Shown here piece after piece: positions 16,934 to 25,214 of a stretch of DNA of 64,000 nt. Source of the DNA: Cobetia amphilecti (lineage in GTDB: Bacteria > Pseudomonadota > Gammaproteobacteria > Pseudomonadales > Halomonadaceae); NCBI RefSeq assembly GCF_030010415.1, contig NZ_JASCSA010000005.1; one strand, written 5' to 3'. The position numbers and the translations under genes were made by a program. How positions within the stretch are numbered: the stretch's first letter is position 1; each line of letters starts with the position of its first letter. Under the pieces are notes generated by a model. The model saw only the letters and a program-made list of their open reading frames with translations, searched no databases and was not told where the DNA came from.

Positions 16934-17710
16934 ATGGAAGTCACACAACTGCTGCTATACGTGCTGGCAGGCGCCGGAGTGGGTTTCGCGGTCGGTGTCA
17001 CTGGCGTGGGCGGCGGCTCGCTGATGACGCCCCTATTGTTGATGTTCGGCTTCCCGCCGCACATCGCCGTGGGCACCGACCTGCTCTATGCCTCCATTAC
17101 CAAGGCGGGCGGCGCCTTCGCGCACCATCGCCAGGGCCATGTGGACTGGACCATCGCCCGGCGCCTGGCCATCGGCTCGCTGCCGGCGGCGCTGTTGACG
17201 ATTGCGGTCCTGCATACCTTCTTCACTGACCCCACCGCCTACGCGGGCCTGATCAAGGGCATGCTGGGCGTGATGTTGATCCTCACCGCCGGCGTGCTGC
17301 TGTTCAAGAAGCGTCTGCTGGGGCTGATCAGCCCGGAAAGCTTCATCGTACGCCACGCGGCACCGCTGACCGTGCTGTCAGGCATCGTGCTCGGCGTGTG
17401 CGTCACCCTGTCCTCCGTGGGTGCCGGCGCCTTCGGTGCTGCCGTGCTGATCATGCTGTTCCCGCTGTTGAGCACCGCGCGCATCGTCGGCACCGATATC
17501 GCTCACGCCGTACCGCTGACCCTGGTCGCGGGACTGGGCCACCTGTGGCTGGGCAACGTCGACTTCCTGTTGCTCGGCGCGTTGCTGGTCGGCTCACTGC
17601 CCGCCATCAGCCTGGGCGCACGCCTGACACGCCACATGCCCAGCGGCCTGCTGCAGGGCCTGCTGACTACACTGCTGCTGGGGCTGGGCATCCGTTACGC
17701 CTTCTTCTGA
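16934..17710 (+). CDS. TauE/SafE (TSUP) family membrane permease
   Basis: A 258-residue polytopic inner-membrane protein with about eight hydrophobic segments and the glycine-rich repeat characteristic of TSUP proteins (VGVTGVGGGSLMTPLL near residue 20 and SSVGAGAFGAAVL near 160). Family members move sulfite, sulfonates or related organosulfur anions. The position divergent from cysB and close to the cysH-like gene supports a sulfur-anion role. Direction and substrate are inferred, not shown. The start at 16934 follows a G-rich ribosome site. Confidence 0.88.
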   Translation: MEVTQLLLYVLAGAGVGFAVGVTGVGGGSLMTPLLLMFGFPPHIAVGTDLLYASITKAGGAFAHHRQGHVDWTIARRLAIGSLPAALLTIAVLHTFFTDPTAYAGLIKGMLGVMLILTAGVLLFKKRLLGLISPESFIVRHAAPLTVLSGIVLGVCVTLSSVGAGAFGAAVLIMLFPLLSTARIVGTDIAHAVPLTLVAGLGHLWLGNVDFLLLGALLVGSLPAISLGARLTRHMPSGLLQGLLTTLLLGLGIRYAFF

Positions 17711-17960
17711 GCTCTCCTTGCTGCGGGATCCTTCGCACAGGCAATACCAAAGTCTGGGCGGGCAATCCACATTGCCTGCCCCGTTGCTATTCCCTCAAAC
17801 CAATAAAACAGCTATAAAAACACTAGCGATCATAACCCCGTGCTATTGAGCCGATGGACAATGCGCATTTGTCAGTGATGCAAAGTGGCGCTACCATCGG
17901 ACGCAGCCTGCATGTCCGGCAATGCCGCAGACAGCGAAACGAATCCCCTGGAGAAACAAG

Positions 17961-18284
17961 ATGTCCAATCACGTCGATGTCACCGGCGCCAACTTCGAAC
18001 AGGAAGTTCTCAACGCTGAAGCCCCGGTCCTGCTGAAGTTCTGGGCCCCGTGGTGTGGTCCGTGCAAGATGATGGCGCCGGTCGTCGAAGAAGTCGCCAA
18101 CGAGAAAGGCGAAGGCCTGAAGATCGTCAACGTCAATGTCGATGACGCGCCGGAAATCGCCGCCGAGCAAGGCGTGCGTGGCGTGCCGACCGTGATCCTG
18201 TTCAAGTCCGGCGCCAAGGTCGCCTCTCTGGTCGGTGCCCAGTCCAAGGGTCAGCTGAGCCAGTTCATCGAGCAGAACCTCTGA
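17961..18284 (+). CDS. trxA: Thioredoxin
   Basis: A 107-residue classical thioredoxin. Active site WCGPC at residues 31-35 (Cys32, Cys35, the same numbering as E. coli TrxA), with the cis-proline loop RGVPT near residue 75. It donates electrons to PAPS reductase, ribonucleotide reductase and others in the cytosol, which fits its place two genes away from the cysH-like gene. ATG 17961 follows CTGGAGAAACAAG; an upstream in-frame start at 17922 is not needed. It is followed by a strong shared terminator. Confidence 0.97.
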   Translation: MSNHVDVTGANFEQEVLNAEAPVLLKFWAPWCGPCKMMAPVVEEVANEKGEGLKIVNVNVDDAPEIAAEQGVRGVPTVILFKSGAKVASLVGAQSKGQLSQFIEQNL

Positions 18285-18337
18285 GTCGACTTGCTGACAG
18301 GTGACTGCCCGCCAGCCACCGCGCACTGATTCGATAA

Positions 18338-18376
18338 CCAAAGGCCCCGTCACGCACAGCGTGACGGGGCCTTTGG
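18338..18376. terminator. Bidirectional intrinsic terminator between trxA and the PerM-type gene
   Basis: CCAAAGGCCCCGTCACGC (18338-18355) and its exact complement (18359-18376) form an 18-bp stem with a 3-nt loop, between convergent genes. Confidence 0.9.
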
Positions 18377-18417
18377 CATTCTGACAGCGGGTCATCCACG
18401 CAGAGCTGGCTCGCGGG

Positions 18418-19701
18418 TCATTCCTCCGCCAAGCGTCGACGACGGCGAATCCGGCGCACGGAGGGGCCCAGCAGACGCGCCGCCCAGCGCGTGCCCGGGT
18501 GCGAGTCGAAGGCGATCTTGAGCGTCATGGTGATCGGCACCGACAACAGCATGCCCACCGGCCCGAACACCCAGCCCCACACCACCAGCGACAGGAAGGC
18601 GGCCAGCGTCGACAGCCCCAGGGTGCGCCCCATCACGCGCGGTTCGATCAAGTTGCCGAGAATGAAGTTGATCGCCAGATAACAGCCGCCCAGCATCAGC
18701 GCCTTGACCGCGCCGCCTTCCGGCATCACCAGCGTCAGCAACACCGCAGGCACCGCGGCCAGCGCCGAGCCGATGTTGGGGATGTAGTTGAGGCAGAAGG
18801 CCAGCGTGGCCCACAGGAAGGCGAACTCCACATCGAGCACCAGACAGCTGATCGCGACCAGTCCCCCGGTCACGAGGCTGATCAAGGTCTTGACCGCCAG
18901 ATAGCGGCGCAGCGTCAGCGAGAACAGCGTGAAGCGGCGCAGACTGACATGCGGGCTGCGCAGCGTGCTGACCAGCTTGTCGCGCAGTGACAGCGCCTCA
19001 TAGAGCAGGAAGGTGGCCGTCAACACTATGATCACGCTCGAGGACAGAAGCCCCCCAAGCCCGGTCAGCAGGTTCGGCACCCACTGGGTCAACGAGGCCG
19101 GGTCGACCAGCTCGCTGAAGCGGGCCGGCGCGATGGATACGCCGCTGTCCGCCAGCCATTCCAGCATGCTCTGATACTGTTCGCGCAGGCTCTCCTCAAG
19201 CTTGGGCATCTCATCGCTGAACAGGGTGAAGCGCGAGACCAGCAGCGCCGTCAGCGACGAGAACAGCACACAGACCGTCAGGATGACGATCGGCACCCCG
19301 AAGCGTTGCCCGATGCCGTGACGGGCCAGCCAGCGCACCGGCGCGTCGCAGACCGCGGCGACGAACACCGCCAGCAGCAACGGGACCACCAGGTCCGCCG
19401 CCAGCTTGAGGCCACCGATGATGATGACCACTGCGGCCATGCCGACCAGCAAGGGGTGAATCTCCAGCGCGCGGCGCACGTTGGGCGCGTGGCGAGAACG
19501 TCCGGAGCGTTCGAGCGCCTCCTGTTGACGCTGGTCGCGTGGCACCTGCATGCGTGTCACGGCCTCCTCGATGGAAGTGCCCTCACTGACGCTGCGTGGC
19601 TCGCCAACGCTATCGTCAGGCGCTTGCGCATCAGCCATCTGCGCCTCGGGCGGCACTTCCTCGTGTCGCGATCTTTCCTCAGGCGTATCGTTCGGGTGCA
19701 T
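18418..19701 (-). CDS. AI-2E family (PerM-type) membrane transporter
   Basis: A 427-residue inner-membrane protein of the AI-2 exporter / PerM superfamily. A charged, probably cytosolic N-terminus of about 75 residues comes before seven to eight hydrophobic segments. The conserved C-terminal part includes ALMLGGCYLAINFILGNLIEPRVMGRTLGLS, typical of the family. Members have been linked to autoinducer-2 export or sodium/proton exchange; the substrate here is unknown. The start at 19701 is the first in-frame ATG, and later Met residues in the charged tail are possible. It has its own terminator shared with trxA, and a tandem repeat lies just upstream. Confidence 0.86.
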   Translation of the reverse strand: MHPNDTPEERSRHEEVPPEAQMADAQAPDDSVGEPRSVSEGTSIEEAVTRMQVPRDQRQQEALERSGRSRHAPNVRRALEIHPLLVGMAAVVIIIGGLKLAADLVVPLLLAVFVAAVCDAPVRWLARHGIGQRFGVPIVILTVCVLFSSLTALLVSRFTLFSDEMPKLEESLREQYQSMLEWLADSGVSIAPARFSELVDPASLTQWVPNLLTGLGGLLSSSVIIVLTATFLLYEALSLRDKLVSTLRSPHVSLRRFTLFSLTLRRYLAVKTLISLVTGGLVAISCLVLDVEFAFLWATLAFCLNYIPNIGSALAAVPAVLLTLVMPEGGAVKALMLGGCYLAINFILGNLIEPRVMGRTLGLSTLAAFLSLVVWGWVFGPVGMLLSVPITMTLKIAFDSHPGTRWAARLLGPSVRRIRRRRRLAEE

Positions 19702-19720
19702 CCTGCGCCACCTATCCTGT

Positions 19721-19772
19721 CAGTGCTTGCCATCAGTACTTGCCATCAGTACATGTCATAAGTACTTGCGCG
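19721..19772. repeat. 13-bp tandem repeat, four copies
   Basis: Units CAGTGCTTGCCAT, CAGTACTTGCCAT, CAGTACATGTCAT and AAGTACTTGCGCG follow each other 20-70 bp upstream of the PerM-type start codon. Confidence 0.85.
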
Positions 19773-19902
19773 TCGTTGCCCCGCGGGTTCATCGGGACAG
19801 CCTTCGATGCGCCTATCTTGGGCGCATGCCTGTCACAAGCCAAGACTGAAACGAGATTGATTGCTCGTGTCGGGAAAAACTCCTGCCTGACACCAAGCGC
19901 AC

Positions 19903-19930
19903 AAAAAATGGGGAGACCGAAGTCTCCCCA
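19903..19930 (-). terminator. Intrinsic terminator of the acyl-CoA dehydrogenase gene
   Basis: TGGGGAGAC and GTCTCCCCA enclose a 4-nt loop; on the minus strand the loop reads TTCG (a stable tetraloop) and six T residues follow the stem. Confidence 0.92.
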
Positions 19931-19994
19931 AGGATACCGAGTCAGAGCGCACTGACTGGAGGCATAAGACACGACTGTTGCCGATACATCTAAC

Positions 19995-20065
19995 TGCTGA
20001 GTCTTGAAACTGCTGTCAGGCTTGAAACTGCTGTCAGGCTTGAAGCCGTCATCAGATCTCGAAGC
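19995..20065. repeat. Tandem repeat spanning the acyl-CoA dehydrogenase stop codon
   Basis: Units of 16, 18, 18 and 19 bp (TGCTGTCAGGCTTGAAAC type). The last, CGTCATCAGATCTCGAAGC, contains the final Phe-Glu-Ile codons and the stop of the gene. Confidence 0.85.
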
Positions 20066-21863
20066 CGCTGCCGAAGCCTTCCACCGTCGGCGCCATCAGC
20101 GTCTCGCCACCGGCACGAATCATCGCGGCATGGCCTTGCGTGCGCGGCAGGATACGTTGGAAGTAGAAGCGCGCGGTATCCAGCTTGGCCTGATAGAAGG
20201 CAGCGTCCCCTTCGCCGGCCGCCAGCGCGGCCCTGGCCGTCTCACCGGCCCGCGCCCACAGGTAGCCCAGCGTGACGTAGCCGGCATACATCAGGTAATC
20301 GACACTGGCCGCGCCGACCGCTTCGCGGTCCTGCATCGCGCCCATGCCCACCGCCATGGTCAGCTCGCCCCATTCGCGGTTGAGCTCGGCGAGCGGATTG
20401 GCAAACTCGCTGCCTTCGCTGGCCTGACAGAACTTGTGGATCTCCTTGGTGAAGACCTTGAGCGATTCGCCCTGGCTCATCAGGATCTTGCGGCCCAGCA
20501 GGTCCAGCGCCTGGATACCGGTGGTGCCTTCATAGAGCAGAGTGATACGCGCATCGCGCACGAACTGCTCCATGCCCCACTCCTGAATGAAGCCATGGCC
20601 GCCATAGACCTGCACGCCGTGATTGGTCGCCTCGAAGCCGGTCTCGGTCAGGAAGGCCTTGACGATGGGCGTCAGCAGGCCGAGCAAGGTATCGGCACGT
20701 GCCTTGTCTTCGCTGTCCGGGGCGTTCTCGACGATGTCATTGAACTGGGCGGCATACATCACCAGCATGCGCCCGCCCTCGGCGATGGCCTTCTGGGTCA
20801 GCAGCATGCGGCGCACGTCCGGATGCACGATGATCGGGTCGGCCGCCTTCTCCGGCGCCTTGGCGCCGGACAGGGCACGCATCTGCAGACGGTCACGCGC
20901 ATAGCTCAGCGCATTCTGGAAGCTGGCCTCGGCCAGCGCCACGCCCTGGATCCCCACACCGAGACGCGCGGCATTCATCATGGTGAACATGCAGGCCAGT
21001 CCCTTGTGCGGCGGGCCGACCAGATAGCCTGTGGCGGAATCGAAGTTCATCACGCAGGTCGCGTTGCCGTGAATGCCCATCTTGTGCTCGATGGAGCCAC
21101 AGCTGACACCGTTGCGCTCACCGGCCTCGCCATTGGCGTCGGGCAGGAACTTGGGCACCACGAACAGCGAGATGCCACGCGAACCTTCCGGAGCATCCGG
21201 CAGCTTGGCCAGCACCAGGTGCACGATGTTGTCGGACAGATCGTGCTCACCGGCCGAGATGAAGATCTTGGTGCCGCTGATGCGGTAGCCCTTGCTGCCA
21301 TCGCTGTCATCCAGCGGCACGGCGCGGGTCTTGATCAGCCCCAGGTCCGTGCCGCAATGCGGCTCGGTCAGGCACATGGTGCCGGTCCAGCTGCCTTCGA
21401 CCAGCTTGGTCAGATAGGTCTGCTTGAGCACCTCGCTGCCGTGATGCTCGAGTGCATTCATCGCGCCATGCGAGAGGCCCGGATACATGCCCCATGACAG
21501 GTTGGCGGAGGCGACCATTTCCGAGAGCACCATCGCCAGTGACGGCGGCAGGCCCTGACCGCCATGTTCCGGTGAGGCAGCCAGACTCGGCCAGCCGCCC
21601 TCGACATACTGCTGGTAGGCAGCCTTGAAGCCGCTCGGCGCCTTGACCTCGCCGCCCTCGAAGGTACAGCCCTCGCGATCGCCCGACTGGTTCAGCGGCG
21701 TCAGCACCTCGTGCGCGAAGCGTGCGCCCTCCTCGAGGATGGCGGTCACGATATCGTCGCTGGCCTCATCGCCACCCGGCAGGCTGGCATAGTGCGCGGG
21801 ATAGTCGAGCAACTCATTCATCACGAAGCGGATGTCGCGCAACGGCGCCTGATAGTCCGGCAT
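20052..21863 (-). CDS. Acyl-CoA dehydrogenase with extended C-terminal domain
   Basis: A 603-residue flavoprotein of the long acyl-CoA dehydrogenase subgroup (about 600 residues, with an extra C-terminal domain, as in DmdC-like proteins annotated as 3-methylmercaptopropionyl-CoA dehydrogenase). The FAD/substrate segment MCLTEPHCGTDLG (around 160) and the EQFVRDARITLLYEGTTGIQALDL block (around 430) are clear. It introduces the alpha-beta double bond into an acyl-CoA; chain specificity cannot be read. A PsrA-like box lies about 145 bp upstream. It has its own terminator. In proteins of this type these blocks alone do not settle whether the substrate is DMSP-derived, branched or straight-chain. 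Confidence 0.9.
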   Translation of the reverse strand: MPDYQAPLRDIRFVMNELLDYPAHYASLPGGDEASDDIVTAILEEGARFAHEVLTPLNQSGDREGCTFEGGEVKAPSGFKAAYQQYVEGGWPSLAASPEHGGQGLPPSLAMVLSEMVASANLSWGMYPGLSHGAMNALEHHGSEVLKQTYLTKLVEGSWTGTMCLTEPHCGTDLGLIKTRAVPLDDSDGSKGYRISGTKIFISAGEHDLSDNIVHLVLAKLPDAPEGSRGISLFVVPKFLPDANGEAGERNGVSCGSIEHKMGIHGNATCVMNFDSATGYLVGPPHKGLACMFTMMNAARLGVGIQGVALAEASFQNALSYARDRLQMRALSGAKAPEKAADPIIVHPDVRRMLLTQKAIAEGGRMLVMYAAQFNDIVENAPDSEDKARADTLLGLLTPIVKAFLTETGFEATNHGVQVYGGHGFIQEWGMEQFVRDARITLLYEGTTGIQALDLLGRKILMSQGESLKVFTKEIHKFCQASEGSEFANPLAELNREWGELTMAVGMGAMQDREAVGAASVDYLMYAGYVTLGYLWARAGETARAALAAGEGDAAFYQAKLDTARFYFQRILPRTQGHAAMIRAGGETLMAPTVEGFGSGFEI

Positions 21864-22007
21864 GCTTTACTCCTTGAGCCGTCGCGACGCGGCGGCGCTG
21901 ACCTGAACAACGACAGGTGGCGGCAAGACGCTTGTCAGGCGGCGCAGCACTCACTCGAGCAATGAAGAAGCGAGTCGCTGGCGGCGAACAGGTCTGACGC
22001 AACACTA

Positions 22008-22023
22008 TCAAACATGTGTTTGA
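22008..22023. promoter_or_regulatory. PsrA-like operator upstream of the acyl-CoA dehydrogenase
   Basis: TCAAAC-N4-GTTTGA is an inverted repeat matching the published PsrA consensus (C/G)AAAC-N2-4-GTTT(G/C). PsrA represses fatty-acid oxidation genes in pseudomonads and relatives and is released by long-chain fatty acids. No psrA gene is in the window. Confidence 0.65.
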
Positions 22024-22153
22024 AATTAACGCCTCCTTCGCCATACCGTCAAGCGGCCGTTTGATTTCTGGCCTGCGACATTGGTGGCAAGCCCTGCCTC
22101 CAGGCCGCGCCGCGCGCACGGCAGACATAAAAGAAGACACAAAAAACAGACAC

Positions 22154-22180
22154 AAAAAAGCCCGACCGCAGCCGCGGTCG
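22154..22180 (-). terminator. Intrinsic terminator of the SDR gene
   Basis: CGACCGC (22163-22169) pairs with GCGGTCG (22174-22180); on the minus strand the stem is followed by GGC and six T residues. Confidence 0.8.
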
Positions 22181-22296
22181 AGCAATATCTCCCCCAGAGA
22201 TAACCTGTCCTGCAAGATTCCTTGTGTACCGCGCTCTTCTCTAGAAAGCCGATCCGGAGAGCCCGATCCAGACGCTGAAAGCCTTGCCCGCCAGCC

Positions 22297-23061
22297 TCAG
22301 CCCATGCGGATGCTGCCATCGAGGCGGATCACCTCCCCGTTGAGCATGCTGTTGGTGATGATGTGCTCGGCCAGACGCGCGAACTCATCGGGCTTGCCCA
22401 GACGCTTGGGAAACGGCACCGCCTCGCACAGCGCTTCGCGAGCCGGCTCCGGAATGCCGGCCATCATCGGTGTCTCGAACACGCCGGGCGCGATCGCCAT
22501 CACGCGAATGCCATGGCGTGCCAGCTCACGCGCCATCGGCAGCGTCATGCCGGCGACCCCGGCCTTGGAGGCGCTATAGGCACACTGCCCCACCTGGCCG
22601 TCGAAGGCCGCGACCGAGGCGGTATTGAGAATGATGCCCCGCTCACCATCCTCTCCCTCGGCGGCATTGCGCGCCATGCGTGCCGCCGTCAGGCGCGCCA
22701 CGTTGAAGGTGCCGCTCAGATTGATCGCCAGCGTCTTCTCGAAGCCCTCCAGCGGAGCAGGCTCGCCGTCACGGTCCACCAGCTTGGCGACGCTCACCAC
22801 GCCGGCACAGTGGATCACGCCATGAATGGCACCGAAGGTCTGCTCCGCGACATCCAGCGCGGCCTCGACACTGGCGCTGTCGGTGATGTCGCAATGACAG
22901 AAGCGTGCCGCCTCCCCCAGCGCCTCAGCCTGTTCACGTGCGGCCTCGGCAAGGTCCGCCAGCACCACCTGGCCGCCGGCCGCGACGATACGTGAGGCCG
23001 TGGCGGCCCCGAGGCCGGATGCTGCACCGGTGATCAGAAAGCAGTGGTCGGCGATCTTCAT
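22297..23061 (-). CDS. Short-chain dehydrogenase, 3-hydroxyacyl-CoA dehydrogenase type
   Basis: A 254-residue classical SDR. The NAD-binding motif TGAASGLG is at 11-18, the structural NAG-like segment appears as CAGVV, and the catalytic Ser...YSASK follows. The overall pattern, including the insert ARNAAEGEDGERGIILNTASVAAFDGQVGQ, matches type II 3-hydroxyacyl-CoA dehydrogenases (HSD17B10-like), which oxidise 3-hydroxyacyl- or 2-methyl-3-hydroxyacyl-CoA. The start at 23061 has GGGAGAC upstream; the frame is open much further upstream but that part looks non-coding. It belongs with the neighbouring synthetase, dehydrogenase and thiolase in acyl-CoA oxidation. Confidence 0.9.
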   Translation of the reverse strand: MKIADHCFLITGAASGLGAATASRIVAAGGQVVLADLAEAAREQAEALGEAARFCHCDITDSASVEAALDVAEQTFGAIHGVIHCAGVVSVAKLVDRDGEPAPLEGFEKTLAINLSGTFNVARLTAARMARNAAEGEDGERGIILNTASVAAFDGQVGQCAYSASKAGVAGMTLPMARELARHGIRVMAIAPGVFETPMMAGIPEPAREALCEAVPFPKRLGKPDEFARLAEHIITNSMLNGEVIRLDGSIRMG

Positions 23062-23075
23062 GAAACGAGTCTCCC

Positions 23076-23176
23076 GAAAGGTGATGGCAGGAAAGGTGAT
23101 GAGAGCCAGGTGATGACAGGCCGGTGGTGACAGGCGCGTGGTAACAGACGCGTGGTGACAGGCGCGTGGTAACAGA
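23076..23176. repeat. 14-15 bp tandem repeat, seven copies
   Basis: Units such as GAAAGGTGATGGCAG, CCAGGTGATGACAGG and CGCGTGGTAACAGA fill most of the space between the acyl-CoA synthetase stop (23231) and the SDR start. Sequence drifts progressively along the array. Confidence 0.85.
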
Positions 23177-23230
23177 CAAGCCCCGTCGGATAGCCGGCCG
23201 TGCCTGAAAGCCAGGTATATGGCTCGGTGT

Positions 23231-24994
23231 TCAGCTCTCGCGCGCCTGTGCCCGCAGCAGGAAACGCTGGATCTTGCCCGATGGCGTCTTGGGCAGGCTG
23301 TCGACGAAGTCGATCTCGCGGGGATAGCTGTGCGCCGAGAGTCGCTGACGCACGCTGGCGCGAATTTCCTCCGCCAGCTCGTCACTGCCGACATGGCCAT
23401 CGCGCAGCACCACATAGGCCTTGATGATCTCGCCACGCAGCGCATCCGGCTTGCCGACCGCCGCCGATTCCGCCACCGCCGGATGCACCAGCACAGCGTT
23501 CTCGACATCCGCCGGGCCGACGCGATAGCCCGCAGTGGTGATGATGTCGTCGTCACGCCCGGCGAAGGTGAAGCGGCCATCGGGCTCTGCCACCACCACG
23601 TCTCCGGTCAGGTAATAGCCCTCGACGCAGGGCTGCTTCTCCTGCCAGGTGTAACCGGCGAAGAAGTGTGCGGGCGAGCGGGCGATATCCACCGCCAGCA
23701 CACCCGGCTCGCCCGGCGGCAGCTCACGATACTCGGCGTCGAGCACGGCCAGCCGATAGCCGGGCAACGGGAAGCCGACACTGCCGACCACGACCTCATG
23801 GGCCAGCGCGTGATGATTGCAGCAGGTCATGCCGGTCTCGGTCTGGCCGTAATGGTCCATCACCGCACAGCCCAGCTCCCGCGCGACCCAGCCCACCACC
23901 TCGGTGTTGAGGGGCTCGCCGGCGGAGCTTGCGACCCGCAGGTTCAGGCGCTCGAAGGCGCCTTCGCCAAGCCCGGAGGCCTTGAGCATGCGATAGGCCG
24001 TGGGCGCGGCCGCGAAATTGTCGATGCGGTGACGCTCCATGAACGCCAGCCCGCCTTCTGCACTGAACGGCGCCTGCATGAAGTAGGTGGTGGCACCCAG
24101 CAGCAGCGGGCCGGTGATGGCGTAGTAGAGGCCGTAGGCCCAGCCGGGGTCGGCCATGTTCCAGAAGCGCTCGCCGGGGCGCAGGTCCACCGCCAGGCGT
24201 TGATAGAGCCAGAAGGCAGGCAGCGCATTCAGCGCCACCGCCACGCCCTTGGGCTTGCCGACCGTGCCGGAGGTGAACATCTGCAGGAAGGGCGCCTCCG
24301 CCGGAAGCCACACTGGCGGCTCGGTCAGTGGCTCGCTCTGCATCAATGTCTGCCAGTCGAGATCGCCCGCCTCCAGCGCATCTCCCTCACCGCGCACGCA
24401 GATGATCACGGGATGACGGGCAAGCTCAGTGAACTTGCTGCGCTGGCTCGTCTCGGTGATCACGATCTGCGTCTCGGCGCGCGACAGGCGATAGTCGAGC
24501 GCATCGGTGCCGAAGGCGGTGAACAGCGGCTGATAGACGGCGCCCAGCCGCCAGGTCGCGGCCAGCGCGATCATCAGCTCCGGCGTACGCGACAGCATGC
24601 AGGCGACCCGCTGCCCCGCCATCACGCCCTGTGCCTTCAAGGCAGCCGCCATCCGCGCGCTCTGCTCATCGAGCTGTGCGTAACTCAGCTCACGCACCCG
24701 GCCCTGTTCGTCTTCGTGGACCAGCGCGATACGTTCGCCCTGCCCGGCGCGCAGATGACGCCCGACACACGCCTCATAGGCATTGCCGAGCTCGCCCCCG
24801 CCCTCGGCATCAAACGGCGTGGTGAACAGTTCATCGCGCAGTGCCTGGATATCGAAGGCGGCCAGATAATCGCTCAACGTCTGGCTGGCAGCGGGTTGCA
24901 TGGCGTGTGAATTCGCAGGTTCGGCAGATGCAGCGGCAGATTCAGCAGAGGCGGCGCGTGACGTGCGGTTTGTTGTTGTATCGCTTGGCGTCAT
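23231..24994 (-). CDS. AMP-forming acyl-CoA synthetase (AcsA / medium-chain type)
   Basis: A 587-residue adenylate-forming enzyme that activates a carboxylic acid to its CoA thioester. Motifs in order: P-loop TSGTVGKPKG, adenine-binding YGQTETGM, hinge region YLTGDVVV...GRDDDIITTAGYRVGP, and C-terminal catalytic lysine in KTPSGKIQRFLLR. The acid specificity is not readable; acetate, propionate or a medium-chain acid are possible. The first ~45 residues are Ala/Ser-rich and poorly conserved. Start 24994 is chosen for AGGAG upstream; an in-frame start at 25054 and an internal Met at 24901 are alternatives. It lies in a cluster with the SDR, TetR and thiolase genes. Confidence 0.88.
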   Translation of the reverse strand: MTPSDTTTNRTSRAASAESAAASAEPANSHAMQPAASQTLSDYLAAFDIQALRDELFTTPFDAEGGGELGNAYEACVGRHLRAGQGERIALVHEDEQGRVRELSYAQLDEQSARMAAALKAQGVMAGQRVACMLSRTPELMIALAATWRLGAVYQPLFTAFGTDALDYRLSRAETQIVITETSQRSKFTELARHPVIICVRGEGDALEAGDLDWQTLMQSEPLTEPPVWLPAEAPFLQMFTSGTVGKPKGVAVALNALPAFWLYQRLAVDLRPGERFWNMADPGWAYGLYYAITGPLLLGATTYFMQAPFSAEGGLAFMERHRIDNFAAAPTAYRMLKASGLGEGAFERLNLRVASSAGEPLNTEVVGWVARELGCAVMDHYGQTETGMTCCNHHALAHEVVVGSVGFPLPGYRLAVLDAEYRELPPGEPGVLAVDIARSPAHFFAGYTWQEKQPCVEGYYLTGDVVVAEPDGRFTFAGRDDDIITTAGYRVGPADVENAVLVHPAVAESAAVGKPDALRGEIIKAYVVLRDGHVGSDELAEEIRASVRQRLSAHSYPREIDFVDSLPKTPSGKIQRFLLRAQARES

Positions 24995-25130
24995 GGCGTG
25001 ACTGGCTCCTGAGTGGTGCTCCGGGGCGATGTGAGATGACTGGGCGCCAGCCATCTACAGTTAACGTAAACGTCAAGTTAGCGACAAGCCTGTCGGGCGG
25101 CAAGCATTGTGACGCTCGACTGGCCAAAAG

Positions 25131-25212
25131 TTGCAGACACCGTGTAGCGGACGCCGTGTAGCGGACGGCGTGTAACGCACGCTTTGTAGCGGACGCCGTG
25201 CAGCAGACACTC
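25131..25212. repeat. 14-bp tandem repeat just past the TetR gene
   Basis: Five diverged 14-bp units (TGTAGCGGACGCCG type) plus a partial sixth end three bases before the TetR stop codon. They occupy the space between it and the synthetase. Confidence 0.88.
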
Positions 25213-25214
25213 GC

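Larger units (their letters stand above)
19702..20051. other. Intergenic region between the acyl-CoA dehydrogenase and PerM-type genes
   Basis: It holds a four-copy 13-bp repeat (19721-19772), the acyl-CoA dehydrogenase terminator (19903-19930) and repeats at that gene's 3' end (19995-20065). The promoter of the PerM-type gene must lie here but I cannot identify it. I see no convincing gene. Confidence 0.6.
21864..22296. other. Intergenic region between the SDR and acyl-CoA dehydrogenase genes
   Basis: This 433-bp gap holds the SDR terminator (22154-22180) and a PsrA-like palindrome (22008-22023) in front of the acyl-CoA dehydrogenase. The rest shows nothing I can name. Confidence 0.6.

Noticed and set aside
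19733..19972. 79-codon minus-strand open frame upstream of the PerM-type gene
   Set aside because: It contains the acyl-CoA dehydrogenase terminator and part of the repeat array.
20004..21497. Open frame antisense to the acyl-CoA dehydrogenase beginning in tandem repeats
   Set aside because: The start lies in the repeat array and no protein-like features are present.
23076..23176. CRISPR-like appearance of the short tandem arrays
   Set aside because: Units are directly adjacent with no spacers and drift in sequence; no cas genes are present.
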